Source: Plotosus lineatus (taxonomy: Eukaryota > Chordata > Actinopteri > Siluriformes > Plotosidae). Taken from it: 64,000 nt of DNA. How positions within the stretch are numbered: the stretch's first letter is position 1; each line of letters begins with the position of its first letter. The notes beneath the pieces are model-generated. The model ran no database searches. It was not told the DNA's origin and saw nothing but the letters and a program-made list of their open reading frames with translations. A program made the translations under genes and the position numbers. Positions 11,223-22,693 of the stretch are shown piece after piece. The DNA lies in assembly GCA_024760905.1 (NCBI GenBank), contig CM045733.1, positions 40,493,501 through 40,557,500 on the forward strand. The letters run 5' to 3'.

Positions 11223-11865
11223 TGAGTGAATTTCCCCAAAACAGCAAAATGGAGCAACCAGCTTCTATGAGTAGAATATGGTTGCAGAGAGCTTTCTAAT
11301 TAATACATACCGTATTTGATGTGATAAGCGCCCAGGGCGCTTAAAAAAATTGTGGTGGGTGGGCGCTTATTAAAATGTTACCAGTGGAGTAGAACGGTTA
11401 GTGCTTATTACCATAGAGGTGGAAAACATGAATAATAACAGAAAAATAAAAGAGTTTTACAGGATTTTGTGTGAGGGGCGGTTCAACATTTTCAACATTT
11501 TCCCAAGTGTACAGAGAGTACTCTTTTTTTGACACCCTACAAAAGTGTACAAATAAATGTTGATGATCTCTCGGCAGGATTTTTTAAATAAGATATTAAA
11601 CAAAACAATGGTCAAAAATATTTTATAAAATAAATCAGTGTATTTCCTTGATCAATATCCCAATATCCCGCTCCCCGACTTACGTTCATCCATTTTACGT
11701 AGGGTTTTTTTTTTCGATTTTACGTTTTTTTTTTTTTTTTAAGTCAAATTTTGAGTTTAGAAGTACCTACGTAGTACGCTGACGTAATGATGCAATGACA
11801 TGCTGCGTCCATTGTTTACAAACGACAGACTAAATGTGCCCCTCCTTCTTCCCAGTTCAGTTATA

Positions 11866-14800
11866 TCTTCTTCTTTTCCTTTCGGCTGTTCCCTTCAGGG
11901 GTCGCCACAGTGAATCATCTGCCTCCATCTCACCCTATCCTCTGCATCTTCTTCTCTTACACCAACTGCCTTCATGTCCTCCTTCACCATGTCCATGAAT
12001 CGTCTTTTTGGTCTTCCTCTAGGCCTTCTGCCTGGTAGTTCCAAGCTCAGCATCCTACTACCAATATACTCACTATCCCTCCTCTGTACATGTCCAAACT
12101 ATCTCAATCTAGCCTCTCTGACTTTGTCTCCAAAACGTCATATATGTGCTGTCCCTCTGATGTGCTCATTCCTGATCCTATCCATCCTTGTTACTCCCAA
12201 AGAGAACCTCAACATTTTCATCTCTGCTACCTCCAGCTCTGCCTCCTGTCTTTTCCCCAGGGCCACGGTTTCTAAACCATACAGCATCGCTGGCCTCAAC
12301 ACCGTCTTGTACACTTTTCCTTTCATTCTTGCTGATATCTTCCTATCACACATCACACTGGATACTTTTCTCTAACCATTCCAACCTGTCTGCACACGCT
12401 TCTTCACCTCTTTTCCACACTCTCCATTGCTCTGGATTGTTGAGCCTAAGTACTTAAAATCCTCCACCTTTCTTATCTCTACTCCTTGTAACCTCACCGT
12501 TCCTGTTGGGTCCTTGTCATTCATACACATGTAGTCTGTCTTACTGAGGCTAACCTTCATGCCCCTCCGTTCCAGGGCATACCTCCAACTCTCTAGATTT
12601 TCCTGCACTTGTTCTCTGCTCTCACTACAGATCACAATGTCATCTGCAAACATCATAGTCCATGGGGAATCTTGTCTAACCTCTGATGATAAAAGATCAT
12701 TCATCAAAGATCAAAGATCATGATAAAAGTCATTTGTCAGCCTGTCCATCAGCATAGCAAACAAGAAGGGAAAGCTCAGAGCTGACACTTGATGCAGTCC
12801 TACCTCCACCTTGAACTCTTCTGTCACACTGACAGCACACCTCACCACTGTCTTACGTCTCTTATACATGTCCTGCACCAGTCTAACATACTTCTCTGCC
12901 ACTCCAGACTTTCGCATGCAATACCATAGTTCCTCTCTCGGCACCCTGTCATATGCTTTCTCCAGATCCACAAAGGCACAATGCAGCTCCTTCTGCCCTT
13001 CTCTGTACTTCTCTATTAACATCCTCAAAGCAAGCACTGCATCTGTGGTGCCCTTTCTTGGCGTGAAACCAAACTGTTGTTCACAAATGCTGACCTCTGT
13101 CCTTGGTCCACCTTCCACTATTCTTTCCCATAACTTCATTGTATGGCTCATCAACTTTATCCCTCTGTAGTTGCCACGACTCTGCACATCTCCCTTGTTT
13201 GTAAAAATGGGCACTAGCACACTTCTCCTCCATTTCTCCGGCATCTGCTCACTCTCTAATACCTTGTTGAATGTTTTTGCCAGAAGATCTACTGCTACCT
13301 CTCCTAGACACTTCCATAGCTCCACCGGTATGTCATCTACCCTTTTGTTCTCTCTCATTTTCCTCATTCATCAGCTCTTCAAAGTACTCTTTCCATCTTC
13401 CCAGCACACTTCTGTCATTAGTCAATACATTTCCCACTCTGTCCTTAATCACTCTAACTTGCTGCACGTCCTTCCCATTTCTATTTCTGTTCTGTCAACC
13501 TATATAAATTATTTCCTCCCTCCTTACTGTCCAACCTATCATACAAGTCATCATACACCCTCTGTTTGGCCTTTGACTCCCCTACTTTCGCCTTACACTG
13601 TGTTTCCCTGTACTCCTGTTTACTCTCTTCGGTCCTGTCTCTGTCCCACTTCTTCTTAGCTAACCTCTTCCTTTGTACACACTCCTGCACTTCCTCATTC
13701 AACCACCAAGTCTCCTTATCTACTTTCCTTCCAGAGGACACACCAAGTAATCTCCTACCTGTCTCCCTGATCACAATTGCTGTGGTTGTCCAGTCATCTG
13801 GAAGCACTTCCTGACCACACAAAGCCTGTTTCAACTCCTCCTTGAAGACAGCATGACACTCTTCATTTTTCACCTTCCTCCACTTTGTCTTCTGCTCTGT
13901 CTTTGCATTCTTCACCTTGCTCACCATCAGCGTCATCCTGCACACCACCATCCTATGCTGTTTGGCAACACTCTCACCCACTACTGCTTTTCAGTCACTG
14001 ACTTCCTTCAAATGACATTGCCCACACAAAATGTCATCTACTTGTGTGCTCCTACCTCCACTTTTATAAGTTACCCTATGCTCCTGTCTCTTCTGGAAGA
14101 AAGTATTCACCACAGCCATTTCCATCTTTCCATCTATCAACATCTGTCCTTCTGTGTTCCTGTCCTGGATACCAAACCTGCCCATCACTTCCTCGTCCCC
14201 TCTGTTGCCTGCACCAACATGTCCATTGAAGTCTGCACCAATGACCACTCTTTCACCTCTGGGGGTACTCTGCATCACTTCATCTAACTCACTCCAGAAT
14301 CTCTCCTTGTCTTCTAGCTTACATCCTGCCTGTGGGGCATAAGTACTAACAACATTGAACATCACACCTTCAATTTCTAACTTGAGACTCATCACTCTGT
14401 CTGACACTCTTCACTTCCAAAACATTCCTGACAAACTCTTCCTTCAAGATGACTCCAACTCTATTTCTCTTTCCATCCACACCATGATAAAACAGCTTAA
14501 ACCCTGCTCCTAAGCCTCTAGCCTTGCTACCTTTCCACCTGGTCTCCTGAACACACAGTATGTCCACTCTCCTCCTCTGCATCATGTCAGCCAGCTCTCT
14601 ACCTTTTCCTGGCATAGTTCTAACATTCAAAGTCCCTACTCTCAATCTTAAACTCATGCTATTCCTCTTCTCTCTCCACCTACGGACACACCTCACACCT
14701 CTCCTTCTTCAACCAACAGTAGTCCAATTACCACCAGCACCCTTATGGTTAACAGCACTGATGGCGGTCGTTGTTAACTCGAGCCTCAACCGATCCAGTA

Positions 14801-14942
14801 TGAAATTCATTTTGATCATTCGCATAACAATGTTGGCACAAGTTTTACCCCGGATTCCCTTTCTGTTGCAACCCTCTTCATTTATCCGGGCTTGGGACCG
14901 GTGTGAGGATGAACACTTGCTTGTGCCCCACCTCCTGGCTGC
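11866..14942 (-). mobile_element. RTE-type LINE, copy A, near full length
   Basis: The 5' end (minus strand, from 14942: GCAGCCAGGAGGTGGGGC) matches the starts of copies B and C. The 3' end is the short region GGCGACCCCTGAAGGG...CCGAAAGGAAAAGAAGAAG. The trinucleotide (GAA)n end and the very short 3' region fit RTE-clade elements. It lies inside the DNA transposon at 11310-15605. No clear target duplication is visible because the downstream flank has been replaced. Confidence 0.8.
11896..14696 (-). pseudogene. RTE endonuclease-reverse transcriptase polyprotein, decayed copy A
   Basis: The protein nicks DNA and copies RTE RNA at the nick. Order on the minus strand: endonuclease (14696-13991) with VGTLNVRTMPGKGRELADMM, DILCVQETRWKGS and VVIGADFNGHVGAGN boxes; linker region (13981-13481); reverse transcriptase fingers and palm (13367-12711) with [18 protein letters not shown]; the FADD active-site box in MMFADDIVICSES (about 12640); thumb and C-terminal domain to 11896. 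Defects: a frameshift near 14405, a stop before 13981, a deletion of roughly 35 codons at about 13350 joining the NEENERE region to DDIPVE, a short insertion near 12710 with a run of ATCAAAG, and further frame breaks near 12360 and 12137. The FADD box itself is intact. Confidence 0.8.
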
Positions 14943-15555
14943 ATTAAACAGAAAACAGCCTCATTAAAAAAAAAAGACAATTTAATTTGCCCTCTGGTTC
15001 TTTTTCTTTAAATAACCCCCAATCTAAAATCAAGCCAATCAACATGAATGTCAACTTTAGCACATGGCACCTTGAACCAATCAACACAAAGGTCAACTTT
15101 AGCACATGGCAAGTTGAAAACCACATGGCCAGGAACTTCTTTAAATGTATGAAGTCAGTGAGCAGGAGAATCGGGTGAAAAATACTCATCATCACTTTCT
15201 TATAAATCCATATCTGGCTCATCGCTCCATTCATTCAGAGCGTCCCATAGCTTTGCTGTAGCTGTTTCTAATGGTTCATCTTGTTGGATATTTACCAAGA
15301 GAACACAGCAAAATATTTTCCTGTTTTTTAAAGCATGGCAGAACGATCAAATTTGTTGTTACTGATGAACATTATTGACATTCCCCAGTGGCAGAGGATC
15401 TTGAAATACCGTGTAAACTTACTTTTACAGGCAGTGAAAGCCTCATTTTACCGTTACAGAGACTGATCGAATAAAATTGGTAAGTTTGATCGACCATTTT
15501 GCTCACAGTACATATGGGCGGTTATTATAAGTGAGATAAAAAAAAAAAAAACATG

Positions 15556-15569
15556 GGGGGGGGGGGGGG
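15556..15569. repeat. poly(G) run beside poly(A)
   Basis: Fourteen A (15539-15552) and fourteen G (15556-15569) lie inside the transposon end. The inverse copy has a C21 run at the same place (40377-40397). Confidence 0.9.
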
Positions 15570-15607
15570 CTTACTGGAGCAGGGCGCTTATTCCCTAGAT
15601 TACGGTA

Positions 15608-16424
15608 ATATCATTTTGACCAAGAATGGAGCAAGCAGGTCTCATCATGAGGTAAGCATTCTGGTAGGTACAAGCTCTCTGCACTTCAAATGTTATTTGG
15701 ACTTGTGAGGTGTTTTACTGGATAAACCAAAAAAATTAAAAATTCACCAGTGTATTCTTCTTATTTTTCTTATTAGGATTTTTATCATTCTTACTATTAT
15801 GAGAGCTGAATGAAAAATAAATTCAACATGAAAAGATTAGAATTAAATCTCATAAAGGTCACAAGTCATTTTCTTCTTTATAAAAGAGTCATCTAAAGTG
15901 AGACCTCAAAAGTTTGTGCAATTTTTTCTGCTCTCAGAGTGACTTCTTAAAGTATGCCATATTTTTTTAAATAAATCCTTACTGAGAAAAACAAGCCACT
16001 TGCTCCTGATTAATGCTTGGAGTGTGAACATAAGTCGATCTCTACTCATTTTCTGTCATAATCTACAAACAAGCCCTGTGTATTATTTACATACAATATC
16101 CAAACACTCTCCATTGATCTTGAGTAATCAACTCGTGAACATGAACTTCACAAAAGTCTATTTGTACACACATTTACTGATGGATGGCATCCTCATCTTT
16201 ATAGTAATGTAGTATCACTCTGTGTTACTGTTCTCCTCCCCCACCACCACCACACACACAAATGATTTCCCACCTCATTTTAAGTGCACATTTCCTGCCA
16301 GATTGGTCAGCATGTTTATCATTTAGCAGTCTCAGATTTTTAGTGCCCCCCCCATCATACTGGACTTCGGAGAACTTGATACATCACACACTGAGCTTGC
16401 AAGCACTAAATGGAACTCTGCATT

Positions 16425-16425
<1 letters not shown>
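15608..16425. other. intergenic sequence, no gene seen
   Basis: AT-rich unique sequence with no recognisable exon or repeat. Confidence 0.45.

Positions 16426-16472
<47 letters not shown>
16426..16472. repeat. (CA)n microsatellite
   Basis: About 23 CA units. Confidence 0.97.
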
Positions 16473-16474
<2 letters not shown>

Positions 16475-16475
<1 letters not shown>

Positions 16476-16848
16476 TTGTCATGTTTGAGTTTGAATTTAA
16501 TGGTGTTTTGATTTCTACTGACTCTGAAAGCTGCAAATCAGCTTCTTGTTTGAAAGCCGGAGGTGATTAATAGGGAAGCGAGAAGCAATGAGCTTGTCTT
16601 CACGCTCTCAGCGTAAATCAGGGGTAATCAGCACACTCACTTCTTTCTACAATTAACACACACAAACACTCAGATGATTTCAGGCAGCCTGGAAAAAATC
16701 CCAGTAATGTTCATAGACAAATTGTAGAAATACAACATGAACAACCATTCCGGAGCACAGCAGAGTAGGAAACTTTGAAGAATATGTTCCACTAAGTGAA
16801 CATTTCCAGGAAGTCAAGTTGACATCATTATTTATTATTTTTTTTAAA
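16475..16848. other. unique sequence with conserved-noncoding look
   Basis: The stretch around 16545-16640 (GGAGGTGATTAATAGGGAAG and GTCTTCACGCTCTCAGCG) is complex and contains a homeodomain-like TTAAT core. No coding potential is seen. Only cross-species alignment could show constraint. Confidence 0.25.
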
Positions 16849-17190
16849 TCATGCATTTTCTAAATCGCTTAGTCCTAATTAGTGTTTTTGGGAAGCTGGC
16901 TTCCATATCAGCCGACTCTGGGCAAGGGCAGAGTACACCCTACATATCTCTCCAAGCCATCGCAGGGCAGAACCACACTGACAGCTCTGTATCCTATTCT
17001 TGATGAAAGTCAGCAATGGTTCTTTTAAATGAACCTCTCACCATAGACAGTGAGAGACATGGCCATCCTTTGATAACCCAGTCAGCTGCACTGGGGGGAC
17101 AGCAGTAACAACCGTTGACAGTGGGGCTTGAACTCTCAACCTTAGGATCAGTAATCCAGCACCTTTCCACAGGGCCACCACTGCACTGAA
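16849..17190 (-). mobile_element. SINE-A with V-SINE-type tail (type 2)
   Basis: On the minus strand the SINE-A head (B box in GAGAGTTCAAGCCCCAC, then CAGTGCAGCTGACTGGGTTATC and TATGGTGAGAGGTTCATT) is followed by the V-SINE tail (CAGGGTGTACTCTGCCC, CTAATTAGGACTAAGCGATT). The join lies near 16985. Confidence 0.8.
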
Positions 17191-17229
17191 AAATGAGGGT
17201 GTCTGAATAGAACAACAAGTCATCTGATC

Positions 17230-17610
17230 TTTGAGGGGTTTGAAAAGGCTAAGTACATGAGTGGGACAGGCAACACTTTCTTTGGGTAGGACAGATGGGC
17301 GTGCTATTCTGTCAGATAGAAGGGTGTGCCTCTTAGTGAAAGAAAGAGAGTGTCTAAGTCAAATCTATGGGTGTTACTGAGTCAGCCAAATAAGGCATGT
17401 TTGAATAAAGCACATAGATGTATATTTGAATAAAAAAGATGGGGATGAGTTTTTAAATAAAGAGAGACGGTCGTACCTTTAAGTGAGACAGATGGCAAAA
17501 CATGAGTAAATGTCTAGAAATGTGTCAAAAAAGGGCATTTTTATGAGTTGGATAAGAGGGTCTCTAAATGTGTCAGATGATCATGTCTCTGAGTGTGAGA
17601 TATAAGAATT
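17230..17610. repeat. degenerate minisatellite, left part
   Basis: Diverged units of roughly 25-30 bases follow a pattern near GAGTGGGACAGATGGGCATG followed by TCTCT. Unit length and sequence drift strongly. Confidence 0.6.
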
Positions 17611-17614
17611 AGTT

Positions 17615-18010
17615 TTTTTCCCCCCACAATTTTCTCACTAATTTAGTCATACCCGACTCTCACCCATCAGGTATCGCCTTCTCTATCACACAAGCACCAC
17701 CAACCAGGGAGGGGCGAAAGCATGCACACGCCACAGCTGTGACATGCAATGCTAGCTACTAGTCACTTTACGAATTGTGGCGCTAGATGTATTTGGGGAT
17801 GGTCTAACACACTCAGAGGGAAAGTACTATCCACCCCTCATATAAATGAGTTCTCAGATGCCCATGATTTGCTGGCGATTGCTGTGAGTGACAACGAAGT
17901 GAGCATGTGCCGTCCCTCCCTCCCTCCTGTGAGAGCTCGGCTAATTAACTCCGATGGACTCCTGGCTATGGATGGCTGTAGCATTAACCCGGATTCGAAC
18001 TTGCATTAAT
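17615..18010 (-). mobile_element. tRNA-derived SINE-like repeat (SINE-D)
   Basis: On the minus strand a B-box-like AAGTTCGAATCCGGG lies at about 17988-18002, next to the right edge. The block is GC-richer than its flanks and interrupts the minisatellite. The wording (GGACTCCTGGCTATGGATGG, CTGTAGCATTAACCCGG) matches a fish repeat type I recall but cannot name. Confidence 0.45.
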
Positions 18011-18014
18011 AAGC

Positions 18015-18312
18015 ATCACTCCGAGTGGGACGGATAATCATGTTTCTTAGTGAGACAAAATGAGGGAGTCTTTGAGTGGGACACATGAGTGTGTTTCTGA
18101 GTTGGACAGATGGACGTGTTTCTGTATGGGATAAATAGGCATGTTTGAGGGTGGCAGAAGGGCATTTTCCTTCATGGTATGTCACTGAGTAGAACAGAGG
18201 AGCATGTCTCTATGTAGAGAAAAAGAAGGACATGTCTCTGAGTGAGTCAGAGGGATGTGTCTCTGAATGGGACATATGGGCAGCTTTCTGAGTGGGACAG
18301 ACAGGCAGGTTT
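18015..18312. repeat. degenerate minisatellite, right part
   Basis: The same GAGTGGGACAGATGGGCATG-like units continue after the SINE-D block, at least nine recognisable repeats. Confidence 0.65.
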
Positions 18313-18461
18313 TCGATAATGTACCATATAATTGTTGATTTTGGAGTTATATTATTCTGATTATTATTTTTATTTGATTAAATCTGTTGCCTGCTATTTC
18401 ATCTCCTGTGTCTCCCTGCCAGTGTTTAATTCCTTGGCAGGTCATTAATGCCTTATGACTA

Positions 18462-18464
<3 letters not shown>

Positions 18465-18518
<54 letters not shown>
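18465..18518. repeat. (GT)n microsatellite
   Basis: About 27 GT units. Confidence 0.97.
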
Positions 18519-18520
<2 letters not shown>

Positions 18521-18996
18521 GGGGGGGTTTGAAACTCGAGTGTTTTGGACAGATTGTGGGGTTGCGTTAGACACAACCTTTCACCTTCATGCTCCATCAC
18601 TGAAGTTGCAGAAATTAAATCTTCATTATCTGGATCTGTGCAGTTCGCTACTTTTCTCTATTCGGACATGGAATTATTTTGCAATTAATAAAAGTTAACT
18701 TAAGAGGGGAAAAAAAAAAAGAATACCATACTAGCTGTCTGAAATGAAATTGATGTGAATTATTCTTGTATCGGAAAATGTATTAAAGTGTAATTCTAAA
18801 ACATATAATTTACATTAATCAACTAATTATTAATTTATTCAGAATATAATTAATAAGATGTGCATCGTGCTAGTCAGAACACTTTATATAGAAATGCATA
18901 ATAAATGATAAATATATTATTCTTTCTGAAAAAAAAAATCATGACTTATTACATTTACCGAAAAAGAATTCAAGGTTAATATAGGCAGTGTATACC
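18519..18996. other. AT-rich intergenic sequence
   Basis: No gene or recognisable repeat; AT-rich throughout after 18600. Confidence 0.45.
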
Positions 18997-19056
18997 ACAG
19001 GGAGCAGTGAGATAGTGGTTGACACGTCTGCCTTACAGCAAGAAGGTCCATAAAGC
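18997..19056 (+). mobile_element. V-SINE head fragment
   Basis: GAGATAGTGGTTGACACGTC followed by TGCCTTACAGCAAGAAGGTC matches the head of V-SINE copies such as 39302-39648 (minus). The rest is missing. Confidence 0.6.
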
Positions 19057-19433
19057 ACAGGATATTAGGCATGGCAATAATGAGCTGCTCTTCCATGCTG
19101 ATTTTGAGTGGATTAGTTAAACTTGTGTTCAGTTTTTTGCCATGGAAAGGTTTTGCCAGTCAATGGTATCTTTAACCTGATTGGTTATCCTTTTATTTGC
19201 CTCGCCCACTTTGGATTGCTTGAGAAAAGTTCACCTCTCAACACTCACTTTGCATGAATCCTCGTCGCTCGACAATTCATACCTCAATGCGATTTTACAG
19301 TGTTTTCTAAAGGGATGAATGAGAGAAAAGAGAATTTTGAATTTTAATTATAAAAAGTTCCTGTACTGGGTCAGTGGGGTATTTTTTTTTACTGATTCTT
19401 AAACTATAAAACAATATCTTTTTATTGATTGGT
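19057..19433. other. intergenic sequence, no gene seen
   Basis: No repeat or exon recognised. Confidence 0.4.
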
Positions 19434-19451
19434 ACACAAATTAAAAACAAA

Positions 19452-19812
19452 GTGGGCAGTGGTGGTCTAGTGGTATAGGGCGCTGGATCGCTGATCCAAA
19501 GGTTGGGGGTTCAAGTCCCACTCTCCACAAGGTTGTCACTGTCCCCCCCAGTGCAGCTAACTGGGTTATCAAAGGCGGGCCATGTCTCTCACTGTCTATG
19601 GTGAGAGGCATGTAAAAGAACCATTGCTGACTTTCGTAAAGAGTAGGCTGCAAAGTCGTCAGCGTGTTTCTGTCCCTTGCTAAAAAAAGGGTTGTGACAG
19701 GAAGGGCATCCGACGTAAAAACCTCTGCCAAATCAAATGTGCGAATCAGATGATTCGCTGTGGCGACTCCCGAGTAAAAGGGAAAAAAGCCGAAAGGAAG
19801 ACAGACAGACAG
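19452..19812 (+). mobile_element. SINE-A with RTE-derived tail (type 1), complete
   Basis: Complete copy flanked by a perfect 18-bp target duplication ACACAAATTAAAAACAAA (19434-19451 and 19813-19830). Order: tRNA-like head with A box TGGTCTAGTGGTA and B box GGTTCAAGTCCC; body with CAGTGCAGCTAACTGGGTTA and GTAAAAGAACCATTGCTGAC; then a piece like the RTE 5' end (GACAGGAAGGGCATCCGACG) fused to the RTE 3' end (GATTCGCTGTGGCGAC to GCCGAAAGGAA); then a (GACA)n tail. RNA polymerase III transcription from the head is expected for a SINE; reverse transcription would depend on an RTE LINE. Confidence 0.9.
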
Positions 19813-19830
19813 ACACAAATTAAAAACAAA

Positions 19831-20906
19831 AGTGAGCACACAGAGACAAAACAAATGTTGAAAAATTGAATTAATTAGTATTTATTTTAAGCATTTTTAA
19901 AAAAAGACATGGAATCAGAAAAAACAAATCTCCTGAAACACGAAACAGTACTGTACTAAAAAAATACAATATGAAACAATAGAAAGTGCAAAAGTCAATA
20001 CACAGTGCACAGTTAGAAACTTAGGAATAAATTATCTTTATTCTGTGTATAAAAACATATTTATTCTCCAAAATAGTCAGAAACATTTCATGCCACATGT
20101 AGCCCTCTGAACATGCTGCCTTGCAAAGATCAAATGCAGTGATTGCCTTTATTTAGATATGGCAGTTGCTGCATTTTACGTTTGCAGGGCATAGCAACAG
20201 TGTTTATTCTTCCCTGTCTTGGCATCTGGTTCTATCTTCTTTTCCATACAGCAAACATTACTACATCAGAAAGAAACTTTAGAAAGACCTAAACACGTTT
20301 TACATTTCTCTGCTGTATTATTCAGCCCACAGATAAACAATGGAAGAGAGAAAACTTCACCTAAACCTGAGAACCACCTGTCTAAGATTTGGAACAGGTT
20401 CTGTAAATGACTTCAGTGTGCAGATAGATGAAAAAGCACTGACAGTGGGATTGAGGTGCACCGTGTCTGCTTGTGGTTATAGACCATGTAATATACTCCA
20501 CTGTAGGTCAGCTGTCAACCAGATACTTGAACAAGAATTTCCAGAATCCTTTAGAGGAAGATTTGGTGCCAAAGTATTCCAGCTACCTTGTTGCTGGGAG
20601 TCCTCTCAGATAGTTTGCACTTCACACCAATGACGTGCGTTCTGGCTGACAGCTGGTGAGGCACTGACTCTTTTAGAGTCAGATTTATAAACACAAATGA
20701 ACTCAAAAGGGTATATTATTCATCATTTGATTGACAACAGACATCAAATCAATACCAAAGAGGGAACCTCAATACCAAAGAGGGAACAACTGTCCACACA
20801 ATTAGTATGGTGTTTTATCCGTAGTGTAATGCATCTCATATCATGTTTCCTTCTATTTTAGTACCTTTAGTAGTTTTTAAAATTAATGAAATTCTTTTCA
20901 GATAAT
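19831..20906. other. intergenic sequence with one unrecognised open frame
   Basis: A plus-strand open frame of 97 codons at 20340-20633 has complex, cysteine-containing composition (for example CTVSACGYRPCN) but matches no family I know. It has no convincing splice or start context. The rest is AT-rich. Treat the frame as unexplained rather than as a gene. Confidence 0.3.
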
Positions 20907-21012
20907 GTTCATTCATATTATGAACCGCTTAATCATAATTCGGGTCATGGGGAGGCTGGTGACCATCTCAGCTGACTCTGGGCAAGGGCAGGGTAAACCC
21001 TGGACAGCTCTT
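20907..21012 (-). mobile_element. V-SINE tail fragment
   Basis: Minus-strand tail from CCAGGGTTTACCCTGCCC to AAGCGGTTCATAATATG. The head is absent. Confidence 0.7.
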
Positions 21013-21329
21013 CATGAGATTAAGCCGTGGCCTAAATGTGTTATATTCTATACATTATGCAGATTATGAAATGGCAGAGCATATAATCTGAGTGCTTGAC
21101 AGCATTTCATCTGTGATATATATAGATTGACAGCACCACACTATTTGCATCTCACACAAGCACAGTTTGAGAGAGACACAATTCACTGAGCAGCAGAGCA
21201 ATGCACCGTCGGAGATGTAAGGTTTACCCTTTTTTACAGTTGTCGGAATGTCAAAATTTATCAGGAATTTCCACTGGTAAACGATGGATAAAGTTATGTA
21301 ATGCTAATTGCTAGCAGAAATGTGTAAAA

Positions 21330-21332
<3 letters not shown>
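21013..21332. other. intergenic sequence, no gene seen
   Basis: No gene or clear repeat. Confidence 0.4.

Positions 21333-21388
<56 letters not shown>
21333..21388. repeat. (CT)n microsatellite
   Basis: About 28 CT units. Confidence 0.97.
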
Positions 21389-21389
<1 letters not shown>

Positions 21390-21414
21390 ATGCAATATCG
21401 TGTTTCATTGCTCA

Positions 21415-21693
21415 TTAATTCATTCATTTTCTAAGCCGCTTAATACTAATTATGGTCATGGGGTGGCTGGCACCATCTCAACCGACTCTGGGAGAGGGCA
21501 GGGTACACCCTGGACAGTTTGCCAGGCCATCACAGGGTTACAATGTAAGTTGGAATAACTAATTAGTTGTGTATCTTTTTGGACTGTGGGAGGAAGCCTA
21601 TGCAAGCATGCTTCTCCATACAGAAACGTCTGAGCTGGGAATCGAACCAAGACCTTGCTGTCAGGCAGACATGCTAACCACTACATCACCATG
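21415..21693 (-). mobile_element. V-SINE, nearly complete
   Basis: Minus strand: head with GTGGTTAGCATGTCTGCCTG and B-box region GGTTCGATTCCCAGC, core TTCTGTATGGAGAAGC, CAGTCCAAAAAGATACAC, then the LINE-like tail ending AATGAATGAATT. Flanks ATATCGTGTTT (left) and ATATTGTGTTT (right) look like a target duplication with one change. Confidence 0.8.
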
Positions 21694-21706
21694 CTATATT
21701 GTGTTT

Positions 21707-22676
21707 TTGAATATTATTGTTAGTTTGTATAACTGCAATATTATAGTGGTGGTATTAAGAGGTGGATTAAGTCCGTTATGTCCCTCTGAAGGCCCAGGTA
21801 CCAGATGCATAGCCCATTGCTGGTGTACACATACTTGTCAACTCTCAACCATCAAGCGTGAGACTCATGCATTTCATCTCCTCATCAATCTCTCACGCAA
21901 GATGTCTAAAATCTCATGCATTAATACAATTATTTCCCAATTTTATTCCGTGTGTTGTTGCAAGGTTGCTGCACAGGACACATGCCATCTATATGAGTAG
22001 ATTTGTTAACATGGTTAGTTAGTTTCAGTGTGTAAACTAATTGTGTAGTTGAAAGTTTGCTGCATATGATACATGCCATCTATGAGCAAAGACAACAAAG
22101 ACCCTGGACCCCTGCTTCTCATTCTTTATTAATCTTATGGGTTGACAGCTATGTGTACAGTAACCACTGAGAAGCCTGTAGATGTAAAGTCATAATTCTT
22201 GACCTGATGTTTCCAAGGCCATGTCCAACTTCTTAGTGGAAGATACAAATACACTGTTTTTGACCCAGTGCTGGACTGGCCAGACAAAAGCTCACCAGTT
22301 CATTCTGTATTTCTTGTAAAAGACCTACGAAAGGTTGTAGTACACAAAGTATTTGCCAGAGCATTGAGGTAGCCAGGTGGCCACCAAATTTTTTCCTTTG
22401 TCGGCCTACAAAGGTAGCACCGACTTCCACAATTTGGTGTGCATTAAATGCATAATAAACTGCATTATTTTTTATCTCTATTATATGCTTTAAATTATGC
22501 ACTTGACCCTTTTCTTTTTTTGGAACTCATTTGTTCCAAGAAAAACACCCAAAATCATTAGCCCCAATTTACCTCATTTCAGGGTTCCAAGTACACTGGG
22601 AAGTCCCATTGCTTGTGTCTGAACCAATAGGGCCCAGTTCATTTTGGACAGAGATATTTTCTGATTATTAAAACTT
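21707..22676. other. intergenic sequence, no gene seen
   Basis: No convincing exon. A GC-richer patch around 21760-21830 was inspected without a match. Confidence 0.4.
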
Positions 22677-22693
22677 AGATAAAAATATGATGT

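Larger units (their letters stand above)
11310..15605 (-). mobile_element. TA-flanked DNA transposon, copy A, interrupted by RTE
   Basis: The two ends are inverted repeats: CCGTATTTGATGTGATAAGC at 11310, and the complement of the right end CCGTAATCTAGGGAATAAGC at 15605. Both are flanked outside by TA (11308-11309, 15606-15607). Sequence inside matches, in inverse order, the element at 40171-44149. Most of the interior (11866-14942) is an RTE LINE on the minus strand. About 400 bases between 11462 and 11865 have no counterpart in the other copy and may be a further insertion. No transposase was recognised, so it appears non-autonomous; the superfamily is open, a TA target fitting Tc1/mariner-like groups. 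Confidence 0.65.

Noticed and set aside
12138..14407. Plus-strand frames of 60-160 codons across RTE copy A
   Set aside because: They are antisense shadows of the minus-strand RTE coding region and have no family signature.
17230..18312. CRISPR-like array
   Set aside because: Units are contiguous, strongly diverged and without spacers, in a vertebrate genome.
19452..19530. tRNA gene
   Set aside because: A- and B-box-like words are present but the cloverleaf cannot be closed and the unit continues into a SINE body; the same holds for the other SINE heads.
20340..20633. Cysteine-containing 97-codon protein
   Set aside because: No motif, start context, splice sites or neighbouring exons support it.
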